From NCBI GenBank assembly GCA_041649275.1, contig JBAZNL010000003.1:54517-118516 (forward strand): DNA of 64,000 bases, in the 5' to 3' direction. This document shows positions 24,602-33,717 of the stretch, in pieces. How positions within the stretch are numbered: the first letter of the stretch is position 1; each line of letters begins with the position of its first letter. Below the pieces are notes generated by a model. The model was not told the DNA's origin. It did not search any database and saw only the letters and a program-made list of their open reading frames with translations. The stretch comes from Candidatus Izemoplasmatales bacterium (lineage in GTDB: Bacteria; Bacillota_I; Bacilli_A; Izemoplasmatales; Hujiaoplasmataceae). Made by a program: the position numbers and the translations under genes.

Positions 24602-27328
24602 ATGACGAAACGCCTGACCACGATCCTGATGATCTTCCTATTCCTGTGCACGGCGGTCGCCGCGGGCGCCGCGCCGGTCGTGACGGCCGAGACCCCGGAG
24701 GCGAATCCGCGCTTATCTGCTTCCATGCTCGCCGCCTACGGGTGGCTGTCCGCCCAGCAGGACTCCGCCGTCCTCGACGGCAGCGACGAAATATCCGGTC
24801 TCGTCGACAGTTTCGAGGACTATTCCGGTCCCGACCAGCCGATCACCGAGGCGTTCACGTACGACCAGGCGGTCGCGGCGATCGCCTTCCTCGTGGCCGG
24901 CGACGTCGAACGGGCGACGACCGTGCTCACGACCCTGCAGAACCTGCAGGCGGAGGACGGTTCCTGGTGCAACTCCTACTGGTACGGCGGCTACTGGGGC
25001 GCCGAGCTTAGGAAGCACGTCGGTCCCGCCGTCTGGGTCTCGCTCGCGGTGATGAACTACGAACGGATCACCGGCGATGCGGAGACCTTCCACGCGATGG
25101 CCGTCGCCGCTCTCGACTGGGCCCTCGGATACCAGCGGCCCAACGGCGGGATCGCCGGCGGCGAGACCACCTGGGACGTGCCCGGCGTCTGGACCGAGGA
25201 GGTCTGGACCGGCACCGAACACAACATCGACGCCTATCCCGCGCTCCTCTATTTCGCCGACACCACGCCCGCAAGACGCGACGAATACAACGCCGCCGTG
25301 GCGGACGTGCTCGCGTTCCTCACCGATGTCGTCTGGGACGACGCCGAGGGCCGCTTCTTCGGCGGCTTCAAGAACGACACGCAGCTCGTCGACCCGTGGG
25401 TCCCGCTCGACGTCAACCCGTGGGCGGTGCTCGCCCTCGGTACGGACTACGCCGAGGTCCTCGATTACGTCGAGGACGCCGTCGGCGACCCCGTCACCGG
25501 CGTCGGCACGCTCGCGCATCCGAAATACGTTCAGACCCTGACCTACGACGACGAGGGAAGCCTCATGACCGGCTACGACTTCGACTGGCAGGACGACGGC
25601 GCCGCCGCCGACCCGGCCAAGGGCGGCGGGACCTACGCCGCCGACATCTGGATCGAAGGCACGGTCTTCATGGCGTGCGCCTACTACGCCGTCGGCGACG
25701 AAGCGAAGGGCGACGCGATCCTGTCCGAGGTCGAGAAGAAGATGGGTGCCGGCGGGTCGATGGCCGGCGGCCTGCCCTATTCGCTCAAGGCCTCCAACAA
25801 CCACTACTGGCGCATGCTGCAGCAGAACTGCGTCTCCTCGACCGGCTGGTTCGTGATCGCCGCCGCCGGCTGGAATCCGTTCCAGGGCGAGGAACTCGAC
25901 CCGCTCGAACGGGTCCAGGCACCGACGGTCGACGTCCCGGCCGGCCAGTACGCCGACGCCGTGACGGTCGCGCTTGCCTCCGCGACCCCGGGCGCGACGA
26001 TCCGCTTCACCCTCGACGGTTCGGTTCCCGACGAGACATCGCCTTCCTATGCCGATCCGATCCGGATCGATTCCTCGACCGTCCTCACCGTCCGCGCCTT
26101 CGCGGAAGGATTGCGTCCCTCCGAGACGGCGGTCTTCGACTACGTCGTCGACGACCGGGCGCAAATGCCCGTCTTCAGCCTCGATTCCGGAACCTACGCC
26201 GGTCCTCAGACCGTCTCGATCGCCACCGCGACCGACGGCGGCGAGATCCGCTATACCCTCGACGGCACGGTCCCGACGGCGGATTCCCCCCTATATGGGG
26301 GACCGCTCGAGATCAATTCAGACGCCGTCGTCACCGCGGTCGTCTTCCGAAGCGGCCTCGAGCCCTCGCCCGTGATCCGCGTCCGTTACGTCATCCTCGC
26401 CGTGACCGCGTCGCCGACGCTCTCCGTCCCTTCCGGGACGTACGACGAACCGGTCGAGGTGTCGATCACCCATCCGGATGCGGACGCGGTGATCCGGTAC
26501 ACCCTCGACGGAAGCGCCCCGACCGCGCATTCGCCGGCCTACGACGGACCGATCACGATCGTCGCCGACGTGACCGTCCGCGCCGTCGCGATCGTCGCGG
26601 GTGGCGCTCCCTCCGCCGTGGTCGAAGCGACCTACGAGGTCGCCTTCTCGGAAACCCCCTACTCCCTGACGGAAGGTTCCTCGTCTGCGACGATCACCTG
26701 GCTCACGGACTGCGTCTACGTCGACATCCATTACGTCAAGAACGGCGGCGGGCAGCAGAACGTCCGCATGGTCGAAAACGGAGCGACCGGACATCCGGAG
26801 ATCACGATCAACGGGCTTGCGGCCGACGACGAACTCGTCTTCTGGTTCACGGTGATGGTCGCCGTCCAGAACGACACGGAACATTTCACCCACGTCTTCG
26901 GGACGTCCGAACCTGAGATCGGAACGGTCTCTACCCCGACCGCGGAGGTCGCCGGTGGCGACGTCGGTCCGCGGACGGTGACGCTGTCCTGCGTTACCGC
27001 GGGCGCCGAGATCCGCTATGCGCTCGGCGTCGGGGCCGATGTCGCCTTCGTCGTGTACCAAGGACCGATCACCATCGAGGAGGATGCCGTCCTCTCGTTC
27101 TACGCCGTCAAGGACGGGATGGCCGATTCGGCCGCCGTGACCGAGACCGTCGAAGTCGATCTCGCCGATGAACCCGGTCCCGATCCGTTCGAGGTGATCG
27201 AACCCGAACCGACCGCTTCCGGCCTTTCGACCCTCGCGACGATCCTGATCGCGACCGGCGGCACGATCGCCGCCGGCGGCACCGTCGTCCTTATCCTCCT
27301 GATCCGCCGCCGCCGGATCCTCGGCTGA
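24602..27328 (+). CDS. Large surface protein: alpha/alpha-toroid-like region, CHB_HEX_C-type repeats, CBM56-like glucan-binding module, C-terminal anchor
   Basis: A protein of 908 residues; ATG 24602 has GCGAGGTG seven bases upstream. A signal peptide (residues 1-26) precedes a helical region to about 430 with repeated Trp/Tyr-rich helices (NSYWYGGYWGAELRKHVGP, ALGYQRPNGGI), like the alpha/alpha toroid of polysaccharide-degrading or terpenoid-cyclase-like proteins. Three tandem modules of about 80 residues start near 439, 521 and 602 and contain IRFTLDGSVP, IRYTLDGTVP and IRYTLDGSAP, the CHB_HEX_C/FN3-associated signature. Residues 680-768 (VDIHYVKNGGGQQNVRM, ELVFWFTVMV) resemble CBM56 beta-1,3-glucan binding. 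A fourth degenerate repeat follows near 777, then a membrane helix and RRRR. It probably binds, perhaps trims, extracellular glycans; no catalytic acids could be fixed. Confidence 0.7.
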   Translation: MTKRLTTILMIFLFLCTAVAAGAAPVVTAETPEANPRLSASMLAAYGWLSAQQDSAVLDGSDEISGLVDSFEDYSGPDQPITEAFTYDQAVAAIAFLVAGDVERATTVLTTLQNLQAEDGSWCNSYWYGGYWGAELRKHVGPAVWVSLAVMNYERITGDAETFHAMAVAALDWALGYQRPNGGIAGGETTWDVPGVWTEEVWTGTEHNIDAYPALLYFADTTPARRDEYNAAVADVLAFLTDVVWDDAEGRFFGGFKNDTQLVDPWVPLDVNPWAVLALGTDYAEVLDYVEDAVGDPVTGVGTLAHPKYVQTLTYDDEGSLMTGYDFDWQDDGAAADPAKGGGTYAADIWIEGTVFMACAYYAVGDEAKGDAILSEVEKKMGAGGSMAGGLPYSLKASNNHYWRMLQQNCVSSTGWFVIAAAGWNPFQGEELDPLERVQAPTVDVPAGQYADAVTVALASATPGATIRFTLDGSVPDETSPSYADPIRIDSSTVLTVRAFAEGLRPSETAVFDYVVDDRAQMPVFSLDSGTYAGPQTVSIATATDGGEIRYTLDGTVPTADSPLYGGPLEINSDAVVTAVVFRSGLEPSPVIRVRYVILAVTASPTLSVPSGTYDEPVEVSITHPDADAVIRYTLDGSAPTAHSPAYDGPITIVADVTVRAVAIVAGGAPSAVVEATYEVAFSETPYSLTEGSSSATITWLTDCVYVDIHYVKNGGGQQNVRMVENGATGHPEITINGLAADDELVFWFTVMVAVQNDTEHFTHVFGTSEPEIGTVSTPTAEVAGGDVGPRTVTLSCVTAGAEIRYALGVGADVAFVVYQGPITIEEDAVLSFYAVKDGMADSAAVTETVEVDLADEPGPDPFEVIEPEPTASGLSTLATILIATGGTIAAGGTVVLILLIRRRRILG

Positions 27329-27333
27329 CCGCC

Positions 27334-27867
27334 GTGCGCCTGTTCGTCGGGATCCCGTTTTCCGCCGCGGCGATCGCCGCGGCGGAGGAACGCGCGGACT
27401 ACGTGCGGAAGAACAGCCGGCGCGGGAACTTCACCGCCTGCGGAAACCTGCATCTGACCCTCGCCTTCCTCGGCGAAATCGAAGACGCGGACGTGGTCGC
27501 CCGCGTCCTGAACCAGGTCCGATGGACCGCCTTTTCGATCCGGATCGGCGGTCTCGGATCGTTTCCGTCGCGTGGCTCCTCCACCGTGTTCGCCGTCTGT
27601 GACGGCGGCACGGCGCTGTCCATGCTCGCGGATGCCGCGAGGACCGCGCTTCGGACGGCGGGCGTCGCCTACGACCCGAAGCCGTTTGCGCCCCATCTCA
27701 CGCTCGTCCGCGAATCGGACCTCTCCGCGGCGGCGATCGAACGGGGGTCGTTTCCGCCCGCCGTCGTGTCCGTCGACCGCTTCGTCCTCTTCGAATCGCT
27801 CCGGTCGGACGGCCGTCTCGTCTACCGGCCGCTCGCGACCTTCCCCGCCGAAGGCGTTCCGCGATGA
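27334..27867 (+). CDS. thpR: RNA 2',3'-cyclic phosphodiesterase (2H phosphoesterase)
   Basis: A protein of 177 residues starting at GTG 27334, five bases after the previous stop and without a clear ribosome site, so it may rely on coupling. The two H-x-T-x motifs of the 2H superfamily are present: NLHLTLAFLGE (near residue 42) and APHLTLVRES (near 124), and MRLFVGIPF is the typical start. The family hydrolyses 2',3'-cyclic phosphate ends of RNA and can ligate 2'-5' in vitro. It is cytosolic, and its link to the surface protein upstream is probably only transcriptional. Confidence 0.9.
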   Translation: MRLFVGIPFSAAAIAAAEERADYVRKNSRRGNFTACGNLHLTLAFLGEIEDADVVARVLNQVRWTAFSIRIGGLGSFPSRGSSTVFAVCDGGTALSMLADAARTALRTAGVAYDPKPFAPHLTLVRESDLSAAAIERGSFPPAVVSVDRFVLFESLRSDGRLVYRPLATFPAEGVPR

Positions 27868-27895
27868 AAAAATCGCTTCATCCGATTGATTCCAC

Positions 27896-27923
27896 TCGAC
27901 AAATCCGAAAAAAATGATATCAT
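27896..27923 (+). promoter_or_regulatory. Promoter of tRNA-Gln
   Basis: TCGACA at 27896-27901 and TATCAT at 27918-27923 are separated by 16 bases; a second TATCAT overlaps at 27923-27928. Confidence 0.55.
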
Positions 27924-27956
27924 ATCATATGGACACGCACGAGTGCGGGTCCCGAT

Positions 27957-28030
27957 TGGGCTATGGCCAAGCGGTAAGGCATTGGACTCTGACTCCAAGA
28001 TCGCTAGTTCGATCCTAGCTAGCCCAGCCA
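27957..28030 (+). tRNA. tRNA-Gln(CTG)
   Basis: A 74-base cloverleaf. Acceptor arms TGGGCTA/TAGCCCA start with the U1:A72 pair typical of glutamine tRNA. The anticodon stem is TTGGA/TCCAA with loop CTCTGAC, anticodon CTG. The T loop is TTCGATC, the discriminator is G73 and CCA is encoded. The CTG reader is usually a second isoacceptor beside TTG and fits a GC-rich genome. Confidence 0.95.
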
Positions 28031-28042
28031 ATGAAAACATGC

Positions 28043-28080
28043 GAGCCGCGGATGCGAATCCGCGGCTCTTGCTTTTTTTC
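28043..28080 (+). terminator. Intrinsic terminator of tRNA-Gln
   Basis: The 11-base arms GAGCCGCGGAT (28043-28053) and ATCCGCGGCTC (28058-28068) are followed by TTGCTTTTTTT. Confidence 0.88.
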
Positions 28081-28121
28081 CGCAGCCGCGATGGTATAAT
28101 GGAGTCGAAGGGGTGAGAGCC

Positions 28122-28991
28122 GTGCGCGAAGTGAAGGCGAAGACGCTGATCCTCGGACCCTATCACAACTACAACGTCTACCGCGGCTGCACCCACGGGT
28201 GCATCTACTGCGACTCGCGCAGCGCCTGCTACGAGATCGAGCCGCCGTTCGAGGACATCGTCGTCAAGACGAACGCACCCGAACTCGCCGCGTCCGAACT
28301 CGTGAAGAAGCGGACCAAGATCGTCTGCCGCTCGGGATCGATGTGCGACCCGTACATGCCGATCGAGGAACGCCTCGGTCTCTCGCGGAAGGTCCTCGAG
28401 GTGATCCTCACCCACGGACACGGCGCGGCGTTCCTCACCAAGAACGCGCTCGCCCTCCGCGACCTCGACCTGATGGAAGAACTCTCCCGCCGGACGGCGG
28501 GCATCGCCTGCTTCACCCTCACGACCGTCGACGACGCGCTCGCGAAGCGGATCGAACCGCAGGCGAGTCCGCCTTCGGAACGGCTACGGGCGCTTGCGGC
28601 GTTTTCCGCCCGCGGCGTCGTCGCCGGCGTGTGGATGACGCCGGTTCTGCCGTGGATCACCGATACCGAGGAAAACGTCCTCAAAGTCGTCCGGGCATGT
28701 TCGGACGCCGGGGTGCGGTATGTCGTCGGTTGCACCGGAACGACGATGCGCGACGGCTCGCGGGAGCATTTCTACGCCCGCCTCGACGAGGAGTTCCCCG
28801 GACTGCGGCGGAAGTACGAAGCCCGTTACGGATCCTCCTACGTCTGCAAGTCGCCGATCGCCGACCGCCTCTGGAACGCCTTCACCGACGCCTGCGACGC
28901 CGCCTCGATCAAGTGGCGCGACGAGGACATCGCACCGTTCTTCCGCGTCCGCGACCATGACGTCCAGATCTCGCTGTTCGACGGATCGTGA
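28122..28991 (+). CDS. Radical SAM protein of the SPL (spore photoproduct lyase-like) family
   Basis: A protein of 289 residues. GTG 28122 is preferred over GTG 28113 because AAGGGG lies upstream and a -10 TATAAT at 28095-28100 would place the transcript start just before it. The cluster motif CTHGCIYCD (CxxxCxxC, near residue 24) marks a radical SAM enzyme. YNVYRGCTHGC and the later CRSGSMCDPYMPIE are typical of the SPL-related family that includes uncharacterised Rv2578c-like proteins. The full photolyase function is doubtful because this is not a clear spore former. It reductively cleaves S-adenosylmethionine; the substrate is unknown. Confidence 0.85.
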   Translation: MREVKAKTLILGPYHNYNVYRGCTHGCIYCDSRSACYEIEPPFEDIVVKTNAPELAASELVKKRTKIVCRSGSMCDPYMPIEERLGLSRKVLEVILTHGHGAAFLTKNALALRDLDLMEELSRRTAGIACFTLTTVDDALAKRIEPQASPPSERLRALAAFSARGVVAGVWMTPVLPWITDTEENVLKVVRACSDAGVRYVVGCTGTTMRDGSREHFYARLDEEFPGLRRKYEARYGSSYVCKSPIADRLWNAFTDACDAASIKWRDEDIAPFFRVRDHDVQISLFDGS

Positions 28992-29034
28992 ACGCGACCG
29001 TCATGCAAGGGAATCGAAGAAGGAAGGGGTCTCC

Positions 29035-29379
29035 ATGAAACCGAAACTGATGCTTTCGAGCGCGATCTACCTCACGCTCTACCTGATCGGGGGAACGCTC
29101 TACTACGTGCTCGCCGCCGGCGACATGGGCGAGCGTTTCCCGATCTTCGCCGCGCTCTACGCGCTCTTCGTCGCGATCCACGCCGGAATCGTGCTCGTCG
29201 CCGTCCTCTGCCAGTGGTGGGGATACTTCGGGAACCGCCGCGGTCCCGTCTTCGTTTCCGTGCTGCTCTGCATCGTCGCCGGGATCGAACTCGCGCTCCT
29301 GGTCTACCCGATGGTGGGGATGCTCGTCGCCGTCGTCCTCGGTCTGATCGCGACGCGCCAGCCGAAGACCGCCCGCTGA
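29035..29379 (+). CDS. Small four-helix membrane protein
   Basis: A protein of 114 residues; ATG 29035 is preceded by AAGGAAGGGG. Four hydrophobic segments lie near residues 6-27, 38-60, 68-88 and 90-107, with short basic loops (GNRRG) and a Lys/Arg tail. No conserved motif is recognised. It lies 43 bp after the radical SAM gene in the same direction and is probably in its transcript. No function can be stated. Confidence 0.65.
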   Translation: MKPKLMLSSAIYLTLYLIGGTLYYVLAAGDMGERFPIFAALYALFVAIHAGIVLVAVLCQWWGYFGNRRGPVFVSVLLCIVAGIELALLVYPMVGMLVAVVLGLIATRQPKTAR

Positions 29380-29397
29380 CGGTCGGATCGCCGACGG

Positions 29398-29427
29398 TTG
29401 ACAGCCGACACGGCGCGATGTTATGAT
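29398..29427 (+). promoter_or_regulatory. Promoter of the MocR-type regulator
   Basis: A consensus TTGACA at 29398-29403 and TATGAT at 29422-29427 are separated by 18 bases. Confidence 0.75.
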
Positions 29428-29496
29428 GGATCCAAGCTGGCTCCATCCCATCGCGCCTTTTTTCGATCGAGTCTCATGCCAGAAGGAGATGGTCCG

Positions 29497-30885
29497 ATGC
29501 TTGTCAGGATGCTCGACCGCAAGTCCGGCGTTCCCCTCTACGAACAGATCTACCGTCATGTCCTGGACGAGATCGGGCGCGGCGCGCTTCCCGCCGGCGC
29601 ACGGATGCCGTCGCGCCGCGAACTCTCCGCCCGGCTCGGATGCAGTCCCGTGACCGTCGATGCCGCCTACGCGCAGCTCGTCGCCGAGGGCTATCTGCAG
29701 GCGCGCGAACGCAGCGGCCATTTCGTCCTGTCGACCGGCTTTCCGGCGCCGGCGCGCCGATCCGCGACCGTCGTCGCGGAAGTCCCCTTCGCCGTTCCGC
29801 GCTACGATCTCGGGACCGCCGCCTTCGACGCCGACCTGTTCCCCTATGCCGTCTGGACCCGGATCGTGCGCGAGACGCTCCGTGAACCGAAGAGCGAACT
29901 GCTCAACGCCGGCCATCCGCAGGGATCGCGCGCCCTTCGGGAGGCGATCGCGGAACATCTAGCCGCCCAGCGCGGCTTCTCGCCCGACCCGGCGGACATC
30001 GTCGTCGGCGCCGGTTCCGAATACCTGATCGGGCAGCTCGTCGAGCTGATCGGCCGCGAACCGCTCTACGCGGTCGAGGACCCCGGATATCCGAAGATCG
30101 CGAGGATCGTCGCCTCTCACGGCGCGCGACCGGTCGGAATCCCGCTCGACGGGGCCGGCCTCGATGTCACGGCCCTCCGAACAAGCGGCGCCGACATCGT
30201 CCATGTCACGCCTTCGCACCAGTTTCCGACCGGTGTCGTGATGCCCGTCGGCCGTCGCCGCGAGCTCCTCGCATGGGCGCAGGACGGCGATAGGCTGATC
30301 CTCGAGGACGACTACGACAGCGAGTTCCGCTTCGCCGGGCAGCCGATCCCGGCGCTCGCCGGCCTCGACGGCGGCGACCGCGTCGTCTACCTGAACTCCT
30401 TCACCAAGAGTCTCGCACCCGCCCTCCGGATCGCCTACATGGTCCTGCCTCCGAGGCTCCTCTCGACCTACCGCGAACGTCTCGGTCATTATTCCTGCAC
30501 GGTATCCAACATCGAACAGGAGACGCTCTCCCGCTTCATGGCCGAAGGACATTTCGAACGTCATCTGGCGCGCGTCCGGAAGACGTGCCGCGACCGTCGC
30601 GACCGCTTCCTCGACCGCCTGCTCGCCTCTCCGATCGGAAACCGACTTTCGGTCCGGTCGGAGGACGCGGGCCTGCACTTCGTGCTTTCCGTCGATCTCG
30701 GCAGGAGCGAGGCGGATCTCGTCGCCGCCGCGGAGCGCCATGGCGTTCGCCTCGCGGGACTCTCGCGATTCGGCCCGCCCCCCTCTTTCGAACCGGTTCC
30801 ACGGGTCGTCGTCGGCTATGCCGGGCTCGCCGGCGCGGACGTCGAGGGTGCCGTCGACGCCCTTGTCCGCTCCTGGTCGGAATGA
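29497..30885 (+). CDS. MocR/GabR-type regulator (GntR HTH + class I aminotransferase domain)
   Basis: A protein of 462 residues; ATG 29497 is preceded by AAGGAGA. Residues 10-75 are a GntR winged helix (GVPLYEQIYRHVLDEIG, MPSRRELSARLGCSPVTVDAAYAQL). The remainder is a class I/II aminotransferase fold with the PLP lysine in YLNSFTKSLAPALRIAYM (near residue 310), an EDDYDSEFR segment and an arginine-rich C-terminus. MocR proteins sense PLP or amino-acid-PLP adducts and control PLP synthesis, GABA use or related pathways. No pdx or gab gene lies nearby, so the target is unknown. A leader of about 60 bases separates the consensus promoter from the start. Confidence 0.9.
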   Translation: MLVRMLDRKSGVPLYEQIYRHVLDEIGRGALPAGARMPSRRELSARLGCSPVTVDAAYAQLVAEGYLQARERSGHFVLSTGFPAPARRSATVVAEVPFAVPRYDLGTAAFDADLFPYAVWTRIVRETLREPKSELLNAGHPQGSRALREAIAEHLAAQRGFSPDPADIVVGAGSEYLIGQLVELIGREPLYAVEDPGYPKIARIVASHGARPVGIPLDGAGLDVTALRTSGADIVHVTPSHQFPTGVVMPVGRRRELLAWAQDGDRLILEDDYDSEFRFAGQPIPALAGLDGGDRVVYLNSFTKSLAPALRIAYMVLPPRLLSTYRERLGHYSCTVSNIEQETLSRFMAEGHFERHLARVRKTCRDRRDRFLDRLLASPIGNRLSVRSEDAGLHFVLSVDLGRSEADLVAAAERHGVRLAGLSRFGPPPSFEPVPRVVVGYAGLAGADVEGAVDALVRSWSE

Positions 30886-30918
30886 ACGCGAATCTCTCGT
30901 GCGCGCACGCATTTTTAA

Positions 30919-30948
30919 GTGACAAGCGCGGCTCGCGCGTGATATAAT
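30919..30948 (+). promoter_or_regulatory. Promoter of the V-ATPase operon
   Basis: GTGACA at 30919-30924 and a perfect TATAAT at 30943-30948 are separated by 18 bases. The first gene starts 34 bases downstream. Confidence 0.7.
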
Positions 30949-30981
30949 GTTAAGGTCGGAAACGAAACGGAGGTGACTGGC

Positions 30982-31290
30982 ATGCCGATATTCGAATCCA
31001 TCCGGACTGCGGAGGAGAAGGCCGAGGCGCTCCGGGCGAAAGCCCAGGAAGAAGCGAAGACGCTTCTGGAACGCGCCCGCATGACCGCGGCCGAAGAAAC
31101 CGCCCGCATCCAGGCCGAAACCGACGCGAAGGTCGCCGCCGTCGAAGCGGAAGCCGCCGCCCGCGCAGAACGCGAGAGCCGGCGGATCGCCGCCGAGGCC
31201 GAAGCGTCCGCGGACGCCGACGCCGCCCGCGCCAAAAACGCGCGGGAACGCGCGCTCGCAGCCGTCATGAAGAAGGTGACGGGCGTATGA
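30982..31290 (+). CDS. ntpF: V-type ATPase subunit G/H-like peripheral stalk subunit (NtpF)
   Basis: A protein of 102 residues. ATG 30982 is used because GGAGG lies seven bases upstream; a GTG at 30973 overlaps that site. The sequence is almost entirely an Ala/Glu/Arg-rich helix (EEKAEALRAKAQEEAKTLLERARM, ARAERESRRIAAEAEASA), predicted to pair with subunit E as the peripheral stalk coiled coil. Its position as first gene of the operon matches ntpF in Enterococcus hirae. The next gene overlaps its stop codon by four bases. Confidence 0.82.
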   Translation: MPIFESIRTAEEKAEALRAKAQEEAKTLLERARMTAAEETARIQAETDAKVAAVEAEAAARAERESRRIAAEAEASADADAARAKNARERALAAVMKKVTGV

Positions 31291-33197
31291 TCGTCGCCAT
31301 GAAGAAGGCGAGCGTCGCCGTGCTCGCGGAGGACCGCGAACGGCTGCTCGAAAGCCTTCAGCGCTCCGGTACGCTGATGCCGGTCAAACCCGGCGAGAAT
31401 ATTGCCGCTGCCGACTCTTCGGATGCGGACGCGCTCGCGATCCGCACCGAGAAATCGCTCAAGCTGCTCGAACGATACAAGAACCGCAAGTTGGTCTCTG
31501 ACCAGGAACCCGCGACCGTCGACTACGACTCCTTCGCGATCGACGATCCCGTCCGGATCGAACTGCTCCGGGAGGTCGAGACGCTCGACGAGACCGTCCA
31601 GCGCCTGAAGGGCGAAGCGGCCACGCTCCAGTCCGAACGCGCCGCGCTCCTTCCCTGGATCGACCTCGAGATCCCGCTTTCCGAGCTCGGACGCCGGGGA
31701 TCCACCGTCGTCCACGCCGGCATCGTTCCGCCCTCGCGGCTCGCCGCGGTGGAATCGGAAGCCGCATCCGTTTCATCCGAGACCTCAAGTTACGGCTCTT
31801 CACCCGAAGGGGTCGCGCTCGTCGTCGCCGCCTTCGCCGAGGATGACGCCGCGGCGATCGAACGGATCCGCGCCGCCGGCTTCGTCGAGGCCGCCCTGCC
31901 GCGCATTCGCACGACCGCCCGGGAGGCTCTCGCCGAGAAGGACGAACGGCTCGCCGGAAACGCCGCCGCGCTGGCGGCCGCGGAATCAAGGCTGTCCGAA
32001 CTCTCCGGCCGTAGGACGCCCCTCGAGGTCCTGAACGACCGCACGCTGAGCGCCTCCGAACGGCTTCGGACGCCCGTCGCCGAGACGACCTCGGCCGCCT
32101 TCCTGGAAGGCTGGGTGCGCGTCGACCAGATCGACCGGCTCCGCGCCGCCCTCGATCGCGCGACGGATGTCTACGACCTCGAGCTGACCGATCCGGCTCC
32201 GGACGAAACGCCGCCGACCGCGGTCAAAAACAACCGCTTCGTGACCGCCTTCGAGACGATCACCGACATGTTCGCGAAACCGTCGTACGGCGAGATCGAC
32301 CCGAATCCGGTGATGTCGATCTGGTACTGGATGCTGTTCGGGATGATGATGGCCGACGTCGGCTACGGCGTTGTGATGGCCGTGCTCTTCAGCTTCCTGA
32401 TCAAGAAGATGCGGGCGAAGGGCGAGACCCTGAAGCTCCTCAAGCTTCTGCTCTACACGAGCGTCACCACGATCTTCTGGGGACTGCTCTTCAACAGCTA
32501 CTTCGGCGCGAGCATCGGCTTCATGTCATTCCTCCAGATCCTGAATCCGGTCGAGGACACGATGGTGCTGCTCGGCATCTCGCTCTTCGTGGGCGTGCTG
32601 CACATCTTCACCGGTCTGATCATGAAGGCCGCGAACAACCTCCGGAAGAAGGACCTGATGGCGGTGTTCGCCGACTCGTTCGCCTGGATCCTGCTGATCA
32701 CCGGCCTCGGGATGCTGCTCGTGCCGTCGCTCATCACCCTGCCCGACGGTGCGAAGATCGCAGCTGCCGGCAAGTGGGTCGCGATCGCCGGCGCCGCCGT
32801 GATCGTCCTGTTCGCCGGACGGTCGGTGAAGAATCCGATCGGTCGGATCGGTTCGGGGCTCTACGCCCTGTACGGCGTAACCGGATACCTCGGCGACATC
32901 ATGTCCTATTCCCGCGTCCTCGCGCTCGCGCTCACCTCGGCGATCATCGGCCAGGTCATGAACCAGCTCGCCGGGATGGTCCAGGGAGTCCACTGGTACG
33001 GCATCCTCTTCGCGATTCCGATCTACGTGGTCGGACACGTCTTCAACCTCGTGATGGGACTGCTCTCGGCGTACGTGCATACGAGCCGCCTGCAGTTCAT
33101 CGAGTTCTACGCCAAGTTCTACGAAGGCGCGGGCTACGAGTTCCGCCCGCTTTCGATCCAAAGCAAATACGTCGACGTCCGCGCCGACGGCGAATGA
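31287..33197 (+). CDS. ntpI: V-type ATPase subunit I (membrane stator, a-type)
   Basis: A protein of 636 residues, the usual size. Residues 1-310 are cytoplasmic with coiled-coil hairpins (DETVQRLKGEAATLQSERAAL). From about residue 330 there are seven or eight membrane helices. The conserved arginine that exchanges ions with the rotor ring is Arg543 in MSYSRVLALALTSAIIG. It forms the half-channels beside the K-subunit ring. The start overlaps ntpF in an ATGA junction, so translation is coupled. Confidence 0.93.
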   Translation: MIVAMKKASVAVLAEDRERLLESLQRSGTLMPVKPGENIAAADSSDADALAIRTEKSLKLLERYKNRKLVSDQEPATVDYDSFAIDDPVRIELLREVETLDETVQRLKGEAATLQSERAALLPWIDLEIPLSELGRRGSTVVHAGIVPPSRLAAVESEAASVSSETSSYGSSPEGVALVVAAFAEDDAAAIERIRAAGFVEAALPRIRTTAREALAEKDERLAGNAAALAAAESRLSELSGRRTPLEVLNDRTLSASERLRTPVAETTSAAFLEGWVRVDQIDRLRAALDRATDVYDLELTDPAPDETPPTAVKNNRFVTAFETITDMFAKPSYGEIDPNPVMSIWYWMLFGMMMADVGYGVVMAVLFSFLIKKMRAKGETLKLLKLLLYTSVTTIFWGLLFNSYFGASIGFMSFLQILNPVEDTMVLLGISLFVGVLHIFTGLIMKAANNLRKKDLMAVFADSFAWILLITGLGMLLVPSLITLPDGAKIAAAGKWVAIAGAAVIVLFAGRSVKNPIGRIGSGLYALYGVTGYLGDIMSYSRVLALALTSAIIGQVMNQLAGMVQGVHWYGILFAIPIYVVGHVFNLVMGLLSAYVHTSRLQFIEFYAKFYEGAGYEFRPLSIQSKYVDVRADGE

Positions 33198-33222
33198 CGA
33201 TTCAACTACGGAGGAAACCAAC

Positions 33223-33678
33223 ATGAACATCACTGCACAAGCATTGGCAATCATCGGCGCGGCGATGGCCGCCGCCCTCGCCGGCCTCGGCTCCGCCATG
33301 GGTGTCCAGATGGCCGGCAAGGCCGCCGCCGGCGTCCTTTCGGAAAAGCCGGAACTCTTCGGCAAGCTCATCATCCTGCAGGCCCTTCCCGGCACGCAGG
33401 GCATGTACGGCTTCATCGTCGCGATCCTGGTCCTCGGCAAGGCCGGCGCGCTCGCCGTCGACGCCCCCGTCGCCGAAGGCTGGCAGCTCTTCTTCGCCTG
33501 CATCCCGATCGCCCTCGTCGGCCTCATGTCGGCCGTCTTCCAGGCCAAGATGGCCGTCTCCGCGATCCACATGACCGCGAAGCAGCCCGCCGCCTCCGGC
33601 CGCGGCATCACCATGACCGTCCTCGTCGAGACCTACGCGATTCTCGCGCTTCTCGCGAGCATCCTCCTGATCGGTTGA
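33223..33678 (+). CDS. ntpK: V-type ATPase subunit K (rotor ring proteolipid), Na+-type
   Basis: A protein of 151 residues with four membrane helices, a tandem duplication of the c-type hairpin. The carboxylate is Glu136 in VETYAILALL. All five residues that bind Na+ in Enterococcus hirae NtpK (Leu61, Thr64, Gln65, Gln110, Glu139) have counterparts here: Leu55, Thr58 and Gln59 in LPGTQGMYGF, Gln107 in AVFQAKM, and Glu136. By analogy this ring should carry Na+ rather than H+. The first hairpin lacks its carboxylate, as in the typical V-type ring. An ACGGAGGAAA site precedes the ATG. Confidence 0.95.
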   Translation: MNITAQALAIIGAAMAAALAGLGSAMGVQMAGKAAAGVLSEKPELFGKLIILQALPGTQGMYGFIVAILVLGKAGALAVDAPVAEGWQLFFACIPIALVGLMSAVFQAKMAVSAIHMTAKQPAASGRGITMTVLVETYAILALLASILLIG

Positions 33679-33717
33679 TCCACGCATCGCCGCAATCCGC
33701 GGAAGGGAATGATTCCT

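Noticed and set aside
27886..28116. Small plus-strand reading frame between thpR and the radical SAM gene
   Set aside because: It runs straight through tRNA-Gln and its terminator.
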